From the NCBI RefSeq assembly GCF_001411495.1, contig NZ_CP012981.1, positions 496,001 through 560,000 on the forward strand: 64,000 bases of DNA, given 5' to 3'. The stretch comes from Burkholderia cepacia ATCC 25416 (lineage in GTDB: Bacteria; Pseudomonadota; Gammaproteobacteria; Burkholderiales; Burkholderiaceae). The position numbers and the translations under genes were made by a program. Under the pieces are notes generated by a model, which searched no databases, had not been told where the DNA came from, and worked only from the letters and a program-made list of their open reading frames with translations. Shown piece by piece: positions 26,090-34,419 of the stretch (the first letter of the stretch is position 1; each line of letters starts with the position of its first letter).

Positions 26090-28159
26090 ATGCGTCTCCC
26101 CCTGCTTTCCCGCCGTCGCGTGCCGGCCATCGCCGCGCTCGCCAGCCTCGCCTTCATCCTCGCCGCCTGCGGCGGCGACGACGTCACCTCGCCGCCGGCG
26201 ACGCCGCCGGCAGCCCAGACGCCCGTCGGCACGACGGCCACGCTCGCCCTGCTCGAGACGACCGACCTGCACACCAACGTGCTGTCGTACGACTATTTCA
26301 AGCTCGCCGCCGACAATTCGCTCGGCTTCGAACGCGTGTCGACGCTGATCGCGCAGGCGCGCAAGCAGTACCCGAACACGCTGCTGCTCGACAACGGCGA
26401 CACGATCCAGGGCACCGCGCTGTCTGACTACCAGGCGCTCGTGAAACCGGTCGGCTGCGACCAAACGCTCGCGATCTACAAGGTGATGAACGCCGCGAAA
26501 TTCGACGGCGGCGGGATCGGCAACCACGAATTCAACTACGGGCTGCCGTACCTGTCGCAGGTGACCGGCAACACGTTCGAGGTCGACGGCCTGCCGGCGC
26601 CGGCCCAGCAGAAGAAATGCGCGGGCCCGAACTTCCCGCAGGTGCTCGCGAACGTGATCAGCGCGAAGACCAACGCGCCGCTGTTCACGCCGTACACGAT
26701 CCTGACCCGCACCGTGACCGCGACCACGCCGGACGGCAAGACGGTCAGCGCGCCCGTGAAGATCGGCATCATCGGCTTCACGCCGCCCGCGATCATGAAC
26801 TGGGACAAGCGCTGGCTCGACGGCAAGGTCTACACGACCGGCCTGAAGGAAGCGGCCGAGAAGTACATTCCGGAGATGCGCGCGAAGGGCGCCGATCTCG
26901 TCGTCGCGATCTCGCACGGCGGCCTCGACAATTCCGCGTATTCGCCGACGATGGAGAACGGCAGCTGGTGGCTGTCGAAGGTGACCGGCATCGACGCGAT
27001 GCTGATCGGCCACTCGCACCAGGTGTTCCCGGACGCGAACAGCACCGTGTCGCAGTTCAACCTGCCGGGCGTCGACAAGGTCAAGGGCACCGTCAACGGC
27101 GTGCCGACCGTGATGGCCAACTACTGGGGCAAGCACCTCGGCGTGATCAAGCTAGGCCTGAAGTTCGACGGCAAGACGTGGAGCGTCGACAAGTCGCAGA
27201 CGACCGTCGAGGCACGGCCGATCCAGAACGCCGACAAGAGCTACGTGGCGGCCGATCCGTCGGTTTCCGCCGCGATCGCCGCCGAGCACCAGGCGACGAT
27301 CGACTACGTGAAGACGCCGATCGGCTCGACCGACTACCGGATGAACTCGTACTTCGCCGATGTCGGCGATCCGGGCGCGATCCAGATCGTCAACGAGGCG
27401 CAGGCCGACTACGTGAAGACCTACGTGCAGGCGAACCTGCCGCAATACGCGTCGCTGCCGGTGCTGTCGGTCAGCGCGCCGTTCAAGAGCGGCTTCGGCG
27501 GCGGCACCGACTACACCGACGTCGCACCGGGCGCGCTCGCGATCAACAACGCGGCCGACCTGTACCTGTATCCGAACACCGTCTATGCGGTGAAGGTCAG
27601 CGGCGCCGACGTGAAGAACTGGCTCGAAACCGCCGCGAAGCGCTTCAACCGGATCGACCCGACCAAGGCGACCGTGCAGCCGCTCGTCGGCACCTTCCCC
27701 GGCTACAACTTCGACATGTTCACGTCGGCCGATCTCGCCTATGAAATCGACGTCACGCAGCCGGTCGGCAGCCGGATCAGGAACCTGACGTACAAGGGCG
27801 CGCCGATCGACCCGAACGCGCAGTTCATCGTCGCGACCAACAACTACCGCGCAAGCGGCGGCGGCAACTTCCCGGGCCTCGACGGCAGCAAGACGATCTT
27901 CGCGTCGCCCGATGCGAACCGCGACGTGCTGATCGCGTTCATCAAGAAGCGCGGCGCGATCACGCGCACGGCGGACGGCGCGCAGCGCAGCTGGCGCTTC
28001 ACGAAGCTCGCGAGCTCGGTCGCGCACGTGCAGTTCGCGTCCGCGCCGAACCGCCTCGGCGACGCGGCGGCGGCCGGCCTGACCGGCATCACGCAGGTCG
28101 CGGCCGACGACGGCTCGGGCAAGAACCTCGCCACCTACGAGATCGACCTCACGCAATGA
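26090..28159 (+). CDS. Bifunctional metallophosphatase / 5'-nucleotidase lipoprotein
   Basis: The 689-residue protein has a lipoprotein signal with lipobox LAAC near residue 27. The N-terminal metallophosphatase domain carries ETTDLHTN, DNGDTI, GNHEFNYG and GHSHQVFP, the metal ligands of the 5'-nucleotidase/2',3'-cyclic phosphodiesterase family. The C-terminal 5'-nucleotidase domain follows (YPNTVYAVKVSGADVKNWLE). It hydrolyses periplasmic nucleotides to nucleosides and phosphate, a phosphate-scavenging role. The stop codon overlaps the ATG of the Sel1-repeat gene. Confidence 0.94.
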   Translation: MRLPLLSRRRVPAIAALASLAFILAACGGDDVTSPPATPPAAQTPVGTTATLALLETTDLHTNVLSYDYFKLAADNSLGFERVSTLIAQARKQYPNTLLLDNGDTIQGTALSDYQALVKPVGCDQTLAIYKVMNAAKFDGGGIGNHEFNYGLPYLSQVTGNTFEVDGLPAPAQQKKCAGPNFPQVLANVISAKTNAPLFTPYTILTRTVTATTPDGKTVSAPVKIGIIGFTPPAIMNWDKRWLDGKVYTTGLKEAAEKYIPEMRAKGADLVVAISHGGLDNSAYSPTMENGSWWLSKVTGIDAMLIGHSHQVFPDANSTVSQFNLPGVDKVKGTVNGVPTVMANYWGKHLGVIKLGLKFDGKTWSVDKSQTTVEARPIQNADKSYVAADPSVSAAIAAEHQATIDYVKTPIGSTDYRMNSYFADVGDPGAIQIVNEAQADYVKTYVQANLPQYASLPVLSVSAPFKSGFGGGTDYTDVAPGALAINNAADLYLYPNTVYAVKVSGADVKNWLETAAKRFNRIDPTKATVQPLVGTFPGYNFDMFTSADLAYEIDVTQPVGSRIRNLTYKGAPIDPNAQFIVATNNYRASGGGNFPGLDGSKTIFASPDANRDVLIAFIKKRGAITRTADGAQRSWRFTKLASSVAHVQFASAPNRLGDAAAAGLTGITQVAADDGSGKNLATYEIDLTQ

Positions 28160-29013
28160 GACACGCGATGCAACCGATCCGGACGATGCGGCCGGCCGAA
28201 TCCGGCCTCGCCGCTGCCGCGCGGCGCGTGCTGCGCGCGAAACTTCCGCCGGCCGCGCTGCTCGCGGCGGCGGCCGTGACCGTCGCGGCCGTCGTCGCCG
28301 CGACCGGCCTGCGCGGCGCCGGCTCCACGCCGAGCGCCGCGCAGCTCGACGAGTGGCAGGCAATGGTCACGCAGGCCACCGAGCCGCACGCGCTCGCGCA
28401 GTTGCGCACGCTCGCGCGCCGCGGCTCTGCCGACGCGCAGGCGGCGCTCGGCATCGCGCTCGTCGACGCGCGCGAACCGGGGCTGCGCGACGAGGGGCGC
28501 GGCTGGCTGGAAACGGCCGCGACGGCGAACGGCAAGGCCGACGCGCCGGCCGCCCGGCGGGCGCAGCTCGCGCTCGGCAAGGCGTTGCTGCTCGGCAGCA
28601 ACGACATGCCGAAGGACTATGCACGCGCCCGCACGCTGCTCGGCGAAGCGGCCGCGCAAGGCGACCCGGCCGCCGCGTATTACCTCGGGCTGATCTATCG
28701 CAGCGGCTACGGGATCGCCGCCGATCCCGTGCAGGCCGCGCACTGGTTCGAGGTCGCGTCGCGCGCGGACATCCCGGCCGCGGACTTCATGCTCGCGAAC
28801 GCGTACCGCGACGGCAGCGGCGTGCCGCGCGACGACGCACGCGCGCTCGCGCTGTATCGCCGGGCCGCCGAGCACGAGTTGCCGGAAGCCGTGCAGACGC
28901 TCGCGATGGCCTATCGCAACGGCGAGCTCGGGCTCAAGCCCGACGCGGACGAATTCCACGCGCAGTGGATCGAGACCGCGCATGCGCTGAAGCATCCGGT
29001 CGTCGCGCCGTAA
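28156..29013 (+). CDS. Sel1-repeat (tetratricopeptide-like) membrane-anchored protein
   Basis: A 285-residue protein with an N-terminal transmembrane segment (ALLAAAAVTVAAVVAATGL, residues 33-51) followed by a row of Sel1-type helix pairs: ADAQAALGIALVDA, ALGKALLLGSN, AAAYYLGLIYRSGYGIAADPVQAAHWFE, ADFMLANAYRDGSGVPRDDARALALYRRA and EAVQTLAMAYRNG. Sel1 repeats are protein-interaction scaffolds. The ATG at 28156 overlaps the nucleotidase stop (ATGA); a second in-frame ATG at 28168 is possible. Coupling suggests a joint role in the periplasm, not defined. Confidence 0.85.
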   Translation: MRHAMQPIRTMRPAESGLAAAARRVLRAKLPPAALLAAAAVTVAAVVAATGLRGAGSTPSAAQLDEWQAMVTQATEPHALAQLRTLARRGSADAQAALGIALVDAREPGLRDEGRGWLETAATANGKADAPAARRAQLALGKALLLGSNDMPKDYARARTLLGEAAAQGDPAAAYYLGLIYRSGYGIAADPVQAAHWFEVASRADIPAADFMLANAYRDGSGVPRDDARALALYRRAAEHELPEAVQTLAMAYRNGELGLKPDADEFHAQWIETAHALKHPVVAP

Positions 29014-29212
29014 CGCGAACCCGCATCGCACCGGCTGCCTGACGGGCAAGCCCCGACGCTCCGCGCATCGATCATCCGGCAACGGAATCGATCGCGGCGC
29101 GCGGGCGCGGGCCTGTTGCATTGCCGCCACCCGGCCGCTCCCCGTCGATCGGCCGGCGTGCGGCGATGCATTAACATGCAGCCTCACAATAAAACCTGAG
29201 AGAACTGCATTC

Positions 29213-29764
29213 ATGTCCCTTCGCCTGTCCGGGCGTCGCGCCGCTGCCGTCGGCGCCGCCGCCATTGCCATTGCCCTCTCCGCCGCGCCGCTCGCTGCAT
29301 TCGCCGCGCCGCCCGCCCAACCCGACATCTTCAACGCCGCGATCTGCAATCCGCCGTTCACGTCGGACCTGATGGACTCGATCTACAACACCGTCAAGGC
29401 CACCGATCCGAAGCCGGACGAATCGATGCTGGGCGCCGCGGTCTTCCGACTGCCGGAGCCGATCCACCGGGACGGCTTCACGACGCAGCACGTCGTGTTC
29501 ACCAGCACCGGGATCGGCGTGCTCGTGGACGGCGAAGTCGCCGGCCAGCTCGCGCAACGCTACACGCTCGCGCCTGAAAAGGGGCACCTGCTGGGCGCGT
29601 CGTCGGCAGGCTATTCGCGCCGCCTGACGGTGCGCGGCCCGGGCGGCGCGCTGATCCTCGTGTCGGCCCGCCAGGGCCCGGCGCTGAAGGGCAAGACGCT
29701 GCTCGCGTGCGAAATGACGTCCGAAGAAGACATCAAGGCGCTGGAGCAGATGGAAAAGCATTGA
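29213..29764 (+). CDS. Secreted hypothetical protein
   Basis: The 183-residue protein has a clear signal peptide (AAAIAIALSAAPLAAFA, cleavage near AFA-AP). The mature part has two cysteines, in AICNPPF and LLACEMT, that could form a disulfide, and several beta-strand patterns (HVVFTSTGIGVLVDG, LTVRGPGGALILVSAR). I do not recognise a family. It is a single gene upstream of the 14-bp tandem array. The ribosome site is poor (GAGAGAACTGC). Confidence 0.75.
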   Translation: MSLRLSGRRAAAVGAAAIAIALSAAPLAAFAAPPAQPDIFNAAICNPPFTSDLMDSIYNTVKATDPKPDESMLGAAVFRLPEPIHRDGFTTQHVVFTSTGIGVLVDGEVAGQLAQRYTLAPEKGHLLGASSAGYSRRLTVRGPGGALILVSARQGPALKGKTLLACEMTSEEDIKALEQMEKH

Positions 29765-29831
29765 GTCGTGCGGCGGCACGCCGGCGCCGCGCGTATGCGG
29801 GCGGCCGTGCGCCGCCTTGGTGGTGGATGCT

Positions 29832-30223
29832 GGTCGGTCACCGCCGATTGGTCACTGCCGGTTCGTCGCTGCCGGTCGGTCGCTGCCGATTGGTCATTGC
29901 CGGTTGGTCATTGCCGATCGGTCGCCGCCGGTCAGTCGCCGCCGGTCGATCACTGCCGGTCGATTACTGCCGGTTGATCACTGCCGATCGATCGCTGCCG
30001 GTCGATCACTGCCGATCGGTCGCTGCCGGTCGATCACTGCCGGTCGACCGCTGCCGATCGGTCGCTGCCGGTCGACCGCTGCCGATCGGTCGCTGCCGGT
30101 CGATCACTGCCGGTCGATCGCTGCCGGTCGATCACTGCCGGTCGATCACTGCCGATCGATCACTGCCAATCGATCACTGCCGGTCGATCACTGCCGGTCG
30201 ATCACTGCCGGTCGATCACTGCC
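29832..30223. repeat. Tandem array of 28 x 14-bp units (minisatellite)
   Basis: Twenty-eight units of 14 bp follow each other without a single insertion or deletion. The consensus GGTCGATCACTGCC occurs exactly in nine units; the others differ at one to a few positions, mostly the first two bases (GG/GA/AA), position 6-8 and position 10. The left third is most diverged and the right end is homogeneous (the last three units are identical), as expected if the array grew at its birA side. A GACC-type unit followed by a GATCGGTCG unit is duplicated (units 16-17 and 18-19). Most units contain GATC. All plus-strand frames are nearly open, which is why long false frames run through it into birA. Confidence 0.97.
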
Positions 30224-30265
30224 GGTGGCGCGCGCCGCTCGACGCGCGCCACCGCCCCCTGTCGC

Positions 30266-30271
30266 TACAAT
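30266..30271 (+). promoter_or_regulatory. -10 box close to birA start
   Basis: TACAAT lies only 7 nt before the birA ATG (30279). Transcription from this box would begin at or next to the start codon, giving a leaderless mRNA. The matching -35 position falls in the last bases after the 14-bp array and has no consensus. Confidence 0.45.
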
Positions 30272-30278
30272 AGGCGCC

Positions 30279-31199
30279 ATGAACGCCCCCACCTCCTCCG
30301 ACACGCCCGATTCCGGCGACGCGCACATCGCGCGCAACCGGCTCGAGGCGCACCTGGACGCCGCGCCGCGTGCGTGGCCGCTCGACATCGTCGCCGCCAC
30401 CGGCTCGACCAACGCCGACGTCACCACCCGGCTCAAGGCGCTGCCGCGCCACGCGAACGCGCTGCCCGCGCCGCTCGTGCGCGTGGCGTTCGAGCAGACG
30501 GCCGGCCGCGGCCGGCAAGGCCGCCCGTGGTTCGCACAGCCCGGCAACGCGCTGCTGTGCTCGGTCGGCTGCATCGTGCCGCGCCCCGTCGACGCGCTCG
30601 GCGGCCTCAGCATCGCGATCGGCGTCGCGCTTGCGGAAGGGCTGGCCACACTGCCGCTCGACGCCCGCTCGCGCGTCGCGCTCAAATGGCCGAACGACCT
30701 GCTGCTGACCGCCACCGACGACGGCACACCCCGCATCGTCGGCAAGCTCGCCGGGATCCTGATCGAAACCGCCTGGGCCAGCGCCGACGCGACCGCCGTC
30801 GTGATCGGCTTCGGCATCAACGTCCGCGGCGCGGAAGCCGTCGCCGCGCAGGTCGACGCGCTGCGCGCGCGCGAAGCGACGCTCGCGAGCGGGCTGCCGC
30901 CCGCTGCGCTGTCGATCGCGTGCGCGTCGGCCAACCTCACCGATACGCTCGCCGCGTCGCTGAACGCGCTCACGCCCGCGCTCGCGCAGTTCGGCGCCGA
31001 AGGGCTCGCGCCGTTCGTGCCGCGCTGGCATGCGTTGCACGCGTATGCGGGGCGCGAAGTCGTCCTGCTCGAACAGGGCATCGAACGCGCGCGCGGCATC
31101 GCGACGGGCATCGACGCGACCGGCCAGTTGCTCCTCGACACGCCGGACGGCATCCAGGCGATCGCGGCCGGCGACGTGTCGCTGCGCGAAGCGCAATGA
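30279..31199 (+). CDS. birA: Biotin-[acetyl-CoA-carboxylase] ligase
   Basis: The 306-residue protein attaches biotin to carboxylase carrier domains. The ligase motifs are all present: ATGSTNAD near residue 41, [32 protein letters not shown] and [10 protein letters not shown]. The STN motif comes after only about 40 residues, so the N-terminal DNA-binding domain of E. coli BirA (about 60 residues) is absent and this enzyme should not repress bio genes. The ATG at 30279 fits the family; the frame stays open through the 14-bp repeats upstream only because they lack stops. It overlaps coaX by 4 bp. Confidence 0.93.
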   Translation: MNAPTSSDTPDSGDAHIARNRLEAHLDAAPRAWPLDIVAATGSTNADVTTRLKALPRHANALPAPLVRVAFEQTAGRGRQGRPWFAQPGNALLCSVGCIVPRPVDALGGLSIAIGVALAEGLATLPLDARSRVALKWPNDLLLTATDDGTPRIVGKLAGILIETAWASADATAVVIGFGINVRGAEAVAAQVDALRAREATLASGLPPAALSIACASANLTDTLAASLNALTPALAQFGAEGLAPFVPRWHALHAYAGREVVLLEQGIERARGIATGIDATGQLLLDTPDGIQAIAAGDVSLREAQ

Positions 31200-31981
31200 A
31201 CGAGCCGCACCTGCTGATCGACGCCGGCAACAGCCGGATCAAGTGGGCGCTCGCCGATGCGCAGCGCACGCTCGTCGAGACGGGCGCATTCGGCCACACG
31301 CGCGACGGCGGCGCCGATCCCGACTGGTCGAACCTGCCGCATCCGCGCGGCGCGTGGATCTCGAACGTCGCGGGCGCCGACGTGGCCGCCCGGCTCGACG
31401 CGCTGCTCGACGCGCGCTGGCCGGGCCTGCCGCGCACGACGATACGCTCGCGTCACACGCAATGCGGCGTGACGAACGGCTATACGACACCCGAACAGCT
31501 CGGCAGCGACCGCTGGGCCGGCCTGATCGGCGCGCACGCGGCGTTTCCGGGCGAGCACCTGCTGATCGCGACGTTCGGCACCGCGACGACACTCGAGGCG
31601 CTGCGCGCGGACGGCCGCTTCACCGGCGGGCTGATCGCACCGGGCTGGGCGCTGATGATGCGCGCGCTCGGCACGCACACCGCGCAGCTGCCGACGCTGA
31701 CCACCGATATCGCGAGCGGCCTGCTCGCGGGTGCGCAGACAGATCCGTTCCAGGTCGATACGCCGCGCTCGCTGTCGGCCGGCTGCCTGTACGCGCAGGC
31801 CGGGCTGATCGAGCGCGCGTGGCGCGACCTTGCCGACGCGTGGCACGCACCCGTGCGGCTCGTGCTGGCCGGCGGCGCGGCGGACGACGTCGCGCGCGCG
31901 CTGACGGTGCCGCATACGCGGCACGACGCACTGATCCTGTCCGGGCTCGCGCTGATTGCGGCCGAAGCCGCGCAGGATTGA
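31196..31981 (+). CDS. coaX: Type III pantothenate kinase
   Basis: The 261-residue protein catalyses the first step of CoA synthesis, phosphorylation of pantothenate. The ASKHA-fold nucleotide loops are seen as [14 protein letters not shown] at the N-terminus and [14 protein letters not shown] mid-protein; the substrate loop [12 protein letters not shown] and the C-terminal [15 protein letters not shown] also fit. Its ATG lies inside the birA stop (ATGA), so translation is coupled. birA and coaX are adjacent or fused in many beta-proteobacteria. Confidence 0.94.
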   Translation: MNEPHLLIDAGNSRIKWALADAQRTLVETGAFGHTRDGGADPDWSNLPHPRGAWISNVAGADVAARLDALLDARWPGLPRTTIRSRHTQCGVTNGYTTPEQLGSDRWAGLIGAHAAFPGEHLLIATFGTATTLEALRADGRFTGGLIAPGWALMMRALGTHTAQLPTLTTDIASGLLAGAQTDPFQVDTPRSLSAGCLYAQAGLIERAWRDLADAWHAPVRLVLAGGAADDVARALTVPHTRHDALILSGLALIAAEAAQD

Positions 31982-32111
31982 CGGAACCGGCGCCGGCATC
32001 GCGCCGGCGTGCGGCGACGCGGGTCCGCACGGACCTGCGGCACGCTGACGAAGCAGTACGCGCGGGGCGGCTGCAACGGCCCGTGCATTCGACCGGCGGA
32101 AGCCATGAAAA

Positions 32112-32131
32112 AGCCGGCCATGCGGCCGGCT
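32112..32131 (-). terminator. Hairpin with T-run on the minus strand
   Basis: AGCCGGCC-ATGC-GGCCGGCT is an 8-bp perfect stem. On the minus strand it is followed by TTTTT, the form of an intrinsic terminator, and on the plus strand there is no T-run. No minus-strand gene ends right there: rfaE2 ends at 32438, so if this terminates rfaE2 transcripts they cross the small gene at 32179 as antisense. Confidence 0.55.
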
Positions 32132-32178
32132 CGACTGAATGACGTGAACGACGTCGATGACGACAAGGAGGTTCGACG

Positions 32179-32421
32179 ATGCTGCGCTGGCTGATCGCTG
32201 TTCTCTTTCTCGCCAACATGCTCGCGTTCGTGGTGGCGCGCGGCGTGTTCGGGCCGCTGCCGTCGGCCGGCCCGCGCGAACCCGGCGTGCTGTCGCGGCA
32301 GGTTCGGCCCGATGCGCTGCGCGTGACGCCGCTCGCGCAGGCGACCGACCAACCCGTCGTCGGTGGCCCGATCGCGCCGCCGGCCGTCACGACGGCCCCG
32401 CTCGCGGCGTCCGCGCCCTGA
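32179..32421 (+). CDS. Small single-helix membrane protein, unknown
   Basis: An 80-residue protein with a strong AGGAGG ribosome site 7 nt before the ATG. Residues 3-25 (RWLIAVLFLANMLAFVVARGVF) form one membrane helix, and the rest is a Pro/Ala/Val-rich tail of about 55 residues. It follows coaX by about 200 nt on the same strand. I do not recognise it; the good ribosome site and hydrophobic start support it being real. Confidence 0.7.
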   Translation: MLRWLIAVLFLANMLAFVVARGVFGPLPSAGPREPGVLSRQVRPDALRVTPLAQATDQPVVGGPIAPPAVTTAPLAASAP

Positions 32422-32437
32422 CGGCGCCGGGCCGTAC

Positions 32438-32923
32438 TCAGGACTGCTGCGCGCGCACCTTCTTCAGCAGCGCGGTGGTCGAGCGGTCGTGCTCGAACGG
32501 AATCGCCAGCGCACGGCCGCCCCAGCCGCGCACGAGCGCCGATTCCGGCAGCGCGTCCATGTCGTAGTCGCCACCCTTCACGAGGATGTCCGGACGGACG
32601 GCCTCGATCAGCGACACCGGCGTCTTTTCCCCGAACGTCACGACCCAGTCGACGCTTTCCAGCGCCGCGAGCAGTGCCGCGCGGTCTTCCTCGCGATTGA
32701 TCGGCCGGTCGTCGCCCTTGCCGAGCATGCGCACCGACGCATCGCTGTTCACGCCGACGATCAGGCACGCGCCGAGCGCTTTCGCGTCGGCGAGATACGT
32801 GACGTGGCCGCGGTGCAGGATGTCGAATACGCCGTTGGTGAACACGACGGGCGACGGCAGCGACGCACGCAGCGCGACGAGGGCATCACGGGTGATCAGC
32901 TTGCGTTCGAAGGTGGCGGACAT
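32438..32923 (-). CDS. rfaE2: D-glycero-beta-D-manno-heptose 1-phosphate adenylyltransferase
   Basis: A 161-residue nucleotidyltransferase equal to the C-terminal half of HldE (also called hldC). The HxGH motif is in TNGVFDILHRGHVTYLADA, and VGVNSDASVRMLGKGDDRPI with the C-terminal LVKGGDY follow. It activates heptose phosphate with ATP for lipopolysaccharide inner-core synthesis. The kinase half (HldA) must be encoded separately. Its stop lies 16 nt from the end of the convergent small gene. Confidence 0.93.
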   Translation of the reverse strand: MSATFERKLITRDALVALRASLPSPVVFTNGVFDILHRGHVTYLADAKALGACLIVGVNSDASVRMLGKGDDRPINREEDRAALLAALESVDWVVTFGEKTPVSLIEAVRPDILVKGGDYDMDALPESALVRGWGGRALAIPFEHDRSTTALLKKVRAQQS

Positions 32924-32974
32924 GGTGGAGATCGGACGAAATGAGCAACGGCACGCGCGACGGCGGCGCCAGAT

Positions 32975-33005
32975 AAAAAGCCCGCCGGGCTGGCCAGGCG
33001 GGCTT
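32975..33005 (-). terminator. Intrinsic terminator of the ferritin-like gene
   Basis: Stem AAGCCCGCC/GGCGGGCTT around a loop, followed on the minus strand by TTTTT. It lies 71 nt past the stop codon of the ferritin-like gene at 33076. Confidence 0.85.
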
Positions 33006-33075
33006 CATGCAACGGATACGGCACGACAGCGCTACCGGCCGGCGCGATTCACGCCGGCGGCGGCGCCTGCCGGCC

Positions 33076-33954
33076 TCAGGCCGGCTGCGCGGCCGACGAC
33101 GGGCCGCTTTCGGCCTGCAGGCGGCCGGTGACTTCCTTGCGGTAGCGGTTCAGCTCCTGCGCGGTCGCGAACGTGCGCTCGAACAGGATCGACAGGTTGT
33201 GCAGGATCCGCTCGACGACCTTCTTTTCCCACTCGCCGTCGAACCGGATCTGCTCGTCGAGCCAGCGCTCGAGCCATTCCGGATCGGGCAGGCGCGACTG
33301 CACGGTATCGCGCGGGAACAGCGCCTGGTTCACGTGCAGGTTGGTTGGGTGCAGCGGCTTCTCGGTGCGGCGCGCCGACGCCATCAGCACGCCGATCTTC
33401 GCGAACGCCGCGCGCGCGACGTCGCCGCAGTTGTTCAGCGCCTTCTTCATGTAGCGCAGGTAGGCGCCGCCATGGCGCGCTTCATCGCGCGAAATCGTTT
33501 CGTAGATCTGCTTGATGACCGGCTCGGTGTGCCAGTCGGCCGCGCAGCGGTACCAGTGGTTCAGGCGGATCTCGCCGCAGAAGTGCAGCATCAGCGTCTC
33601 GAGCGGCGGCGCCGGGTCGAATTCGAAGCGCACCGCGTGCAGTTCCTCTTCGGTCGGCACCATCTCCGGCCGGAAGCGGCGCAGGTATTCCATCAGCACG
33701 AGCGAATGCTTCTGCTCCTCGAAGAACCACACGCTCATGAACGCGGAAAAGTCGCTGTCGTGCTGGTTGTCGCGCAGGAACATCTCCGTCGCGGGCAGCG
33801 CCGACCATTCGGTGATCGCGTTCATCTTGATCGTCTTCGCCTGCTCGTCGGTGAGCAGCGAAGCGTCGAACTTGTCCCACGGAATGTCCTTCTCCATGTC
33901 CCAGCGGACAGCTTCGAGCGACCTGTAAAGTTCCGGATAAAGCATGGTGTTCAT
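33076..33954 (-). CDS. Ferritin-like di-iron protein (acyl-ACP desaturase-like)
   Basis: The 292-residue, mostly helical protein has carboxylate/histidine motifs of a di-iron four-helix bundle: EWSALPATEMFLRDNQ, FFEEQKHSLVLMEYL and ISRDEARHGGAYLRYM, which match the E-(EXXH)-E-(DEXRH) order of the ferritin/ribonucleotide reductase/desaturase superfamily. It lacks a signal peptide. It could be a soluble desaturase- or oxygenase-type enzyme; the substrate is not evident. It is monocistronic with its own terminator. Its 5' region contains a long hairpin at 34007-34038. Confidence 0.82.
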   Translation of the reverse strand: MNTMLYPELYRSLEAVRWDMEKDIPWDKFDASLLTDEQAKTIKMNAITEWSALPATEMFLRDNQHDSDFSAFMSVWFFEEQKHSLVLMEYLRRFRPEMVPTEEELHAVRFEFDPAPPLETLMLHFCGEIRLNHWYRCAADWHTEPVIKQIYETISRDEARHGGAYLRYMKKALNNCGDVARAAFAKIGVLMASARRTEKPLHPTNLHVNQALFPRDTVQSRLPDPEWLERWLDEQIRFDGEWEKKVVERILHNLSILFERTFATAQELNRYRKEVTGRLQAESGPSSAAQPA

Positions 33955-34006
33955 GATGGTCCCACCCCTGTTCTGCGCAATGCGACTTCTCTAAACGTGA
34001 CTGTTG

Positions 34007-34038
34007 CCGCAAAGGCGCGCCAAGCGCGCTTTTTGCGG
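34007..34038. repeat. Two-tier hairpin upstream of the ferritin-like gene
   Basis: CCGCAAA pairs with TTTGCGG, and inside it CGCGC pairs with GCGCG around a CAA loop, separated by GG and CTT. It lies 53-84 bp upstream of the ferritin-like start codon. A minus-strand TAAAAT at 34050-34055 could be a -10 box that would place the hairpin at the start of the mRNA leader. The rest of 34056-34419 shows no gene or clear signal. Confidence 0.5.
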
Positions 34039-34419
34039 CCAAGACTGTAATTTTACGCGTGAAACCGACCGGCCGGACGCCGATTGCTCGTCCGGCAGCC
34101 GGGCGGCCGCGCCGCCGTTGCGGCATGCCGCAGCCACGCTCCGTGCGAACGGAACCGGCTACGCGCTTGCCTGAGTGGGGGCCGGCGCTGGCCGGCTCGC
34201 TGACGAGCCCGTCCCCTGCCCCAGGCGGGTTCCCCGTAGGGCCCCGTGCGGATGCCGGATCGGCGGGCTGTTCGATATGGTGTATACGGCGGCGGCCATG
34301 ATAGCACGCGTGCATGACGGTTCCGAGACGCCTGCCCGGTCGCGCGCCGCCAATCGCGGTGCGGCGATCGGTCGCGGCCGGCCGTCGCGAAAATGCAACC
34401 CTGCCACCCTCCCGGCGCA

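Noticed and set aside
29832..30223. Possible CRISPR array
   Set aside because: Units are 14 bp and contiguous, with no spacers and no cas genes nearby.
29817..31199. 460-codon frame extending birA through the 14-bp array
   Set aside because: The array simply lacks plus-strand stop codons, and its 14-residue peptide period reflects the DNA period of 14 bp. BirA family starts fit 30279, with a TACAAT box just upstream.
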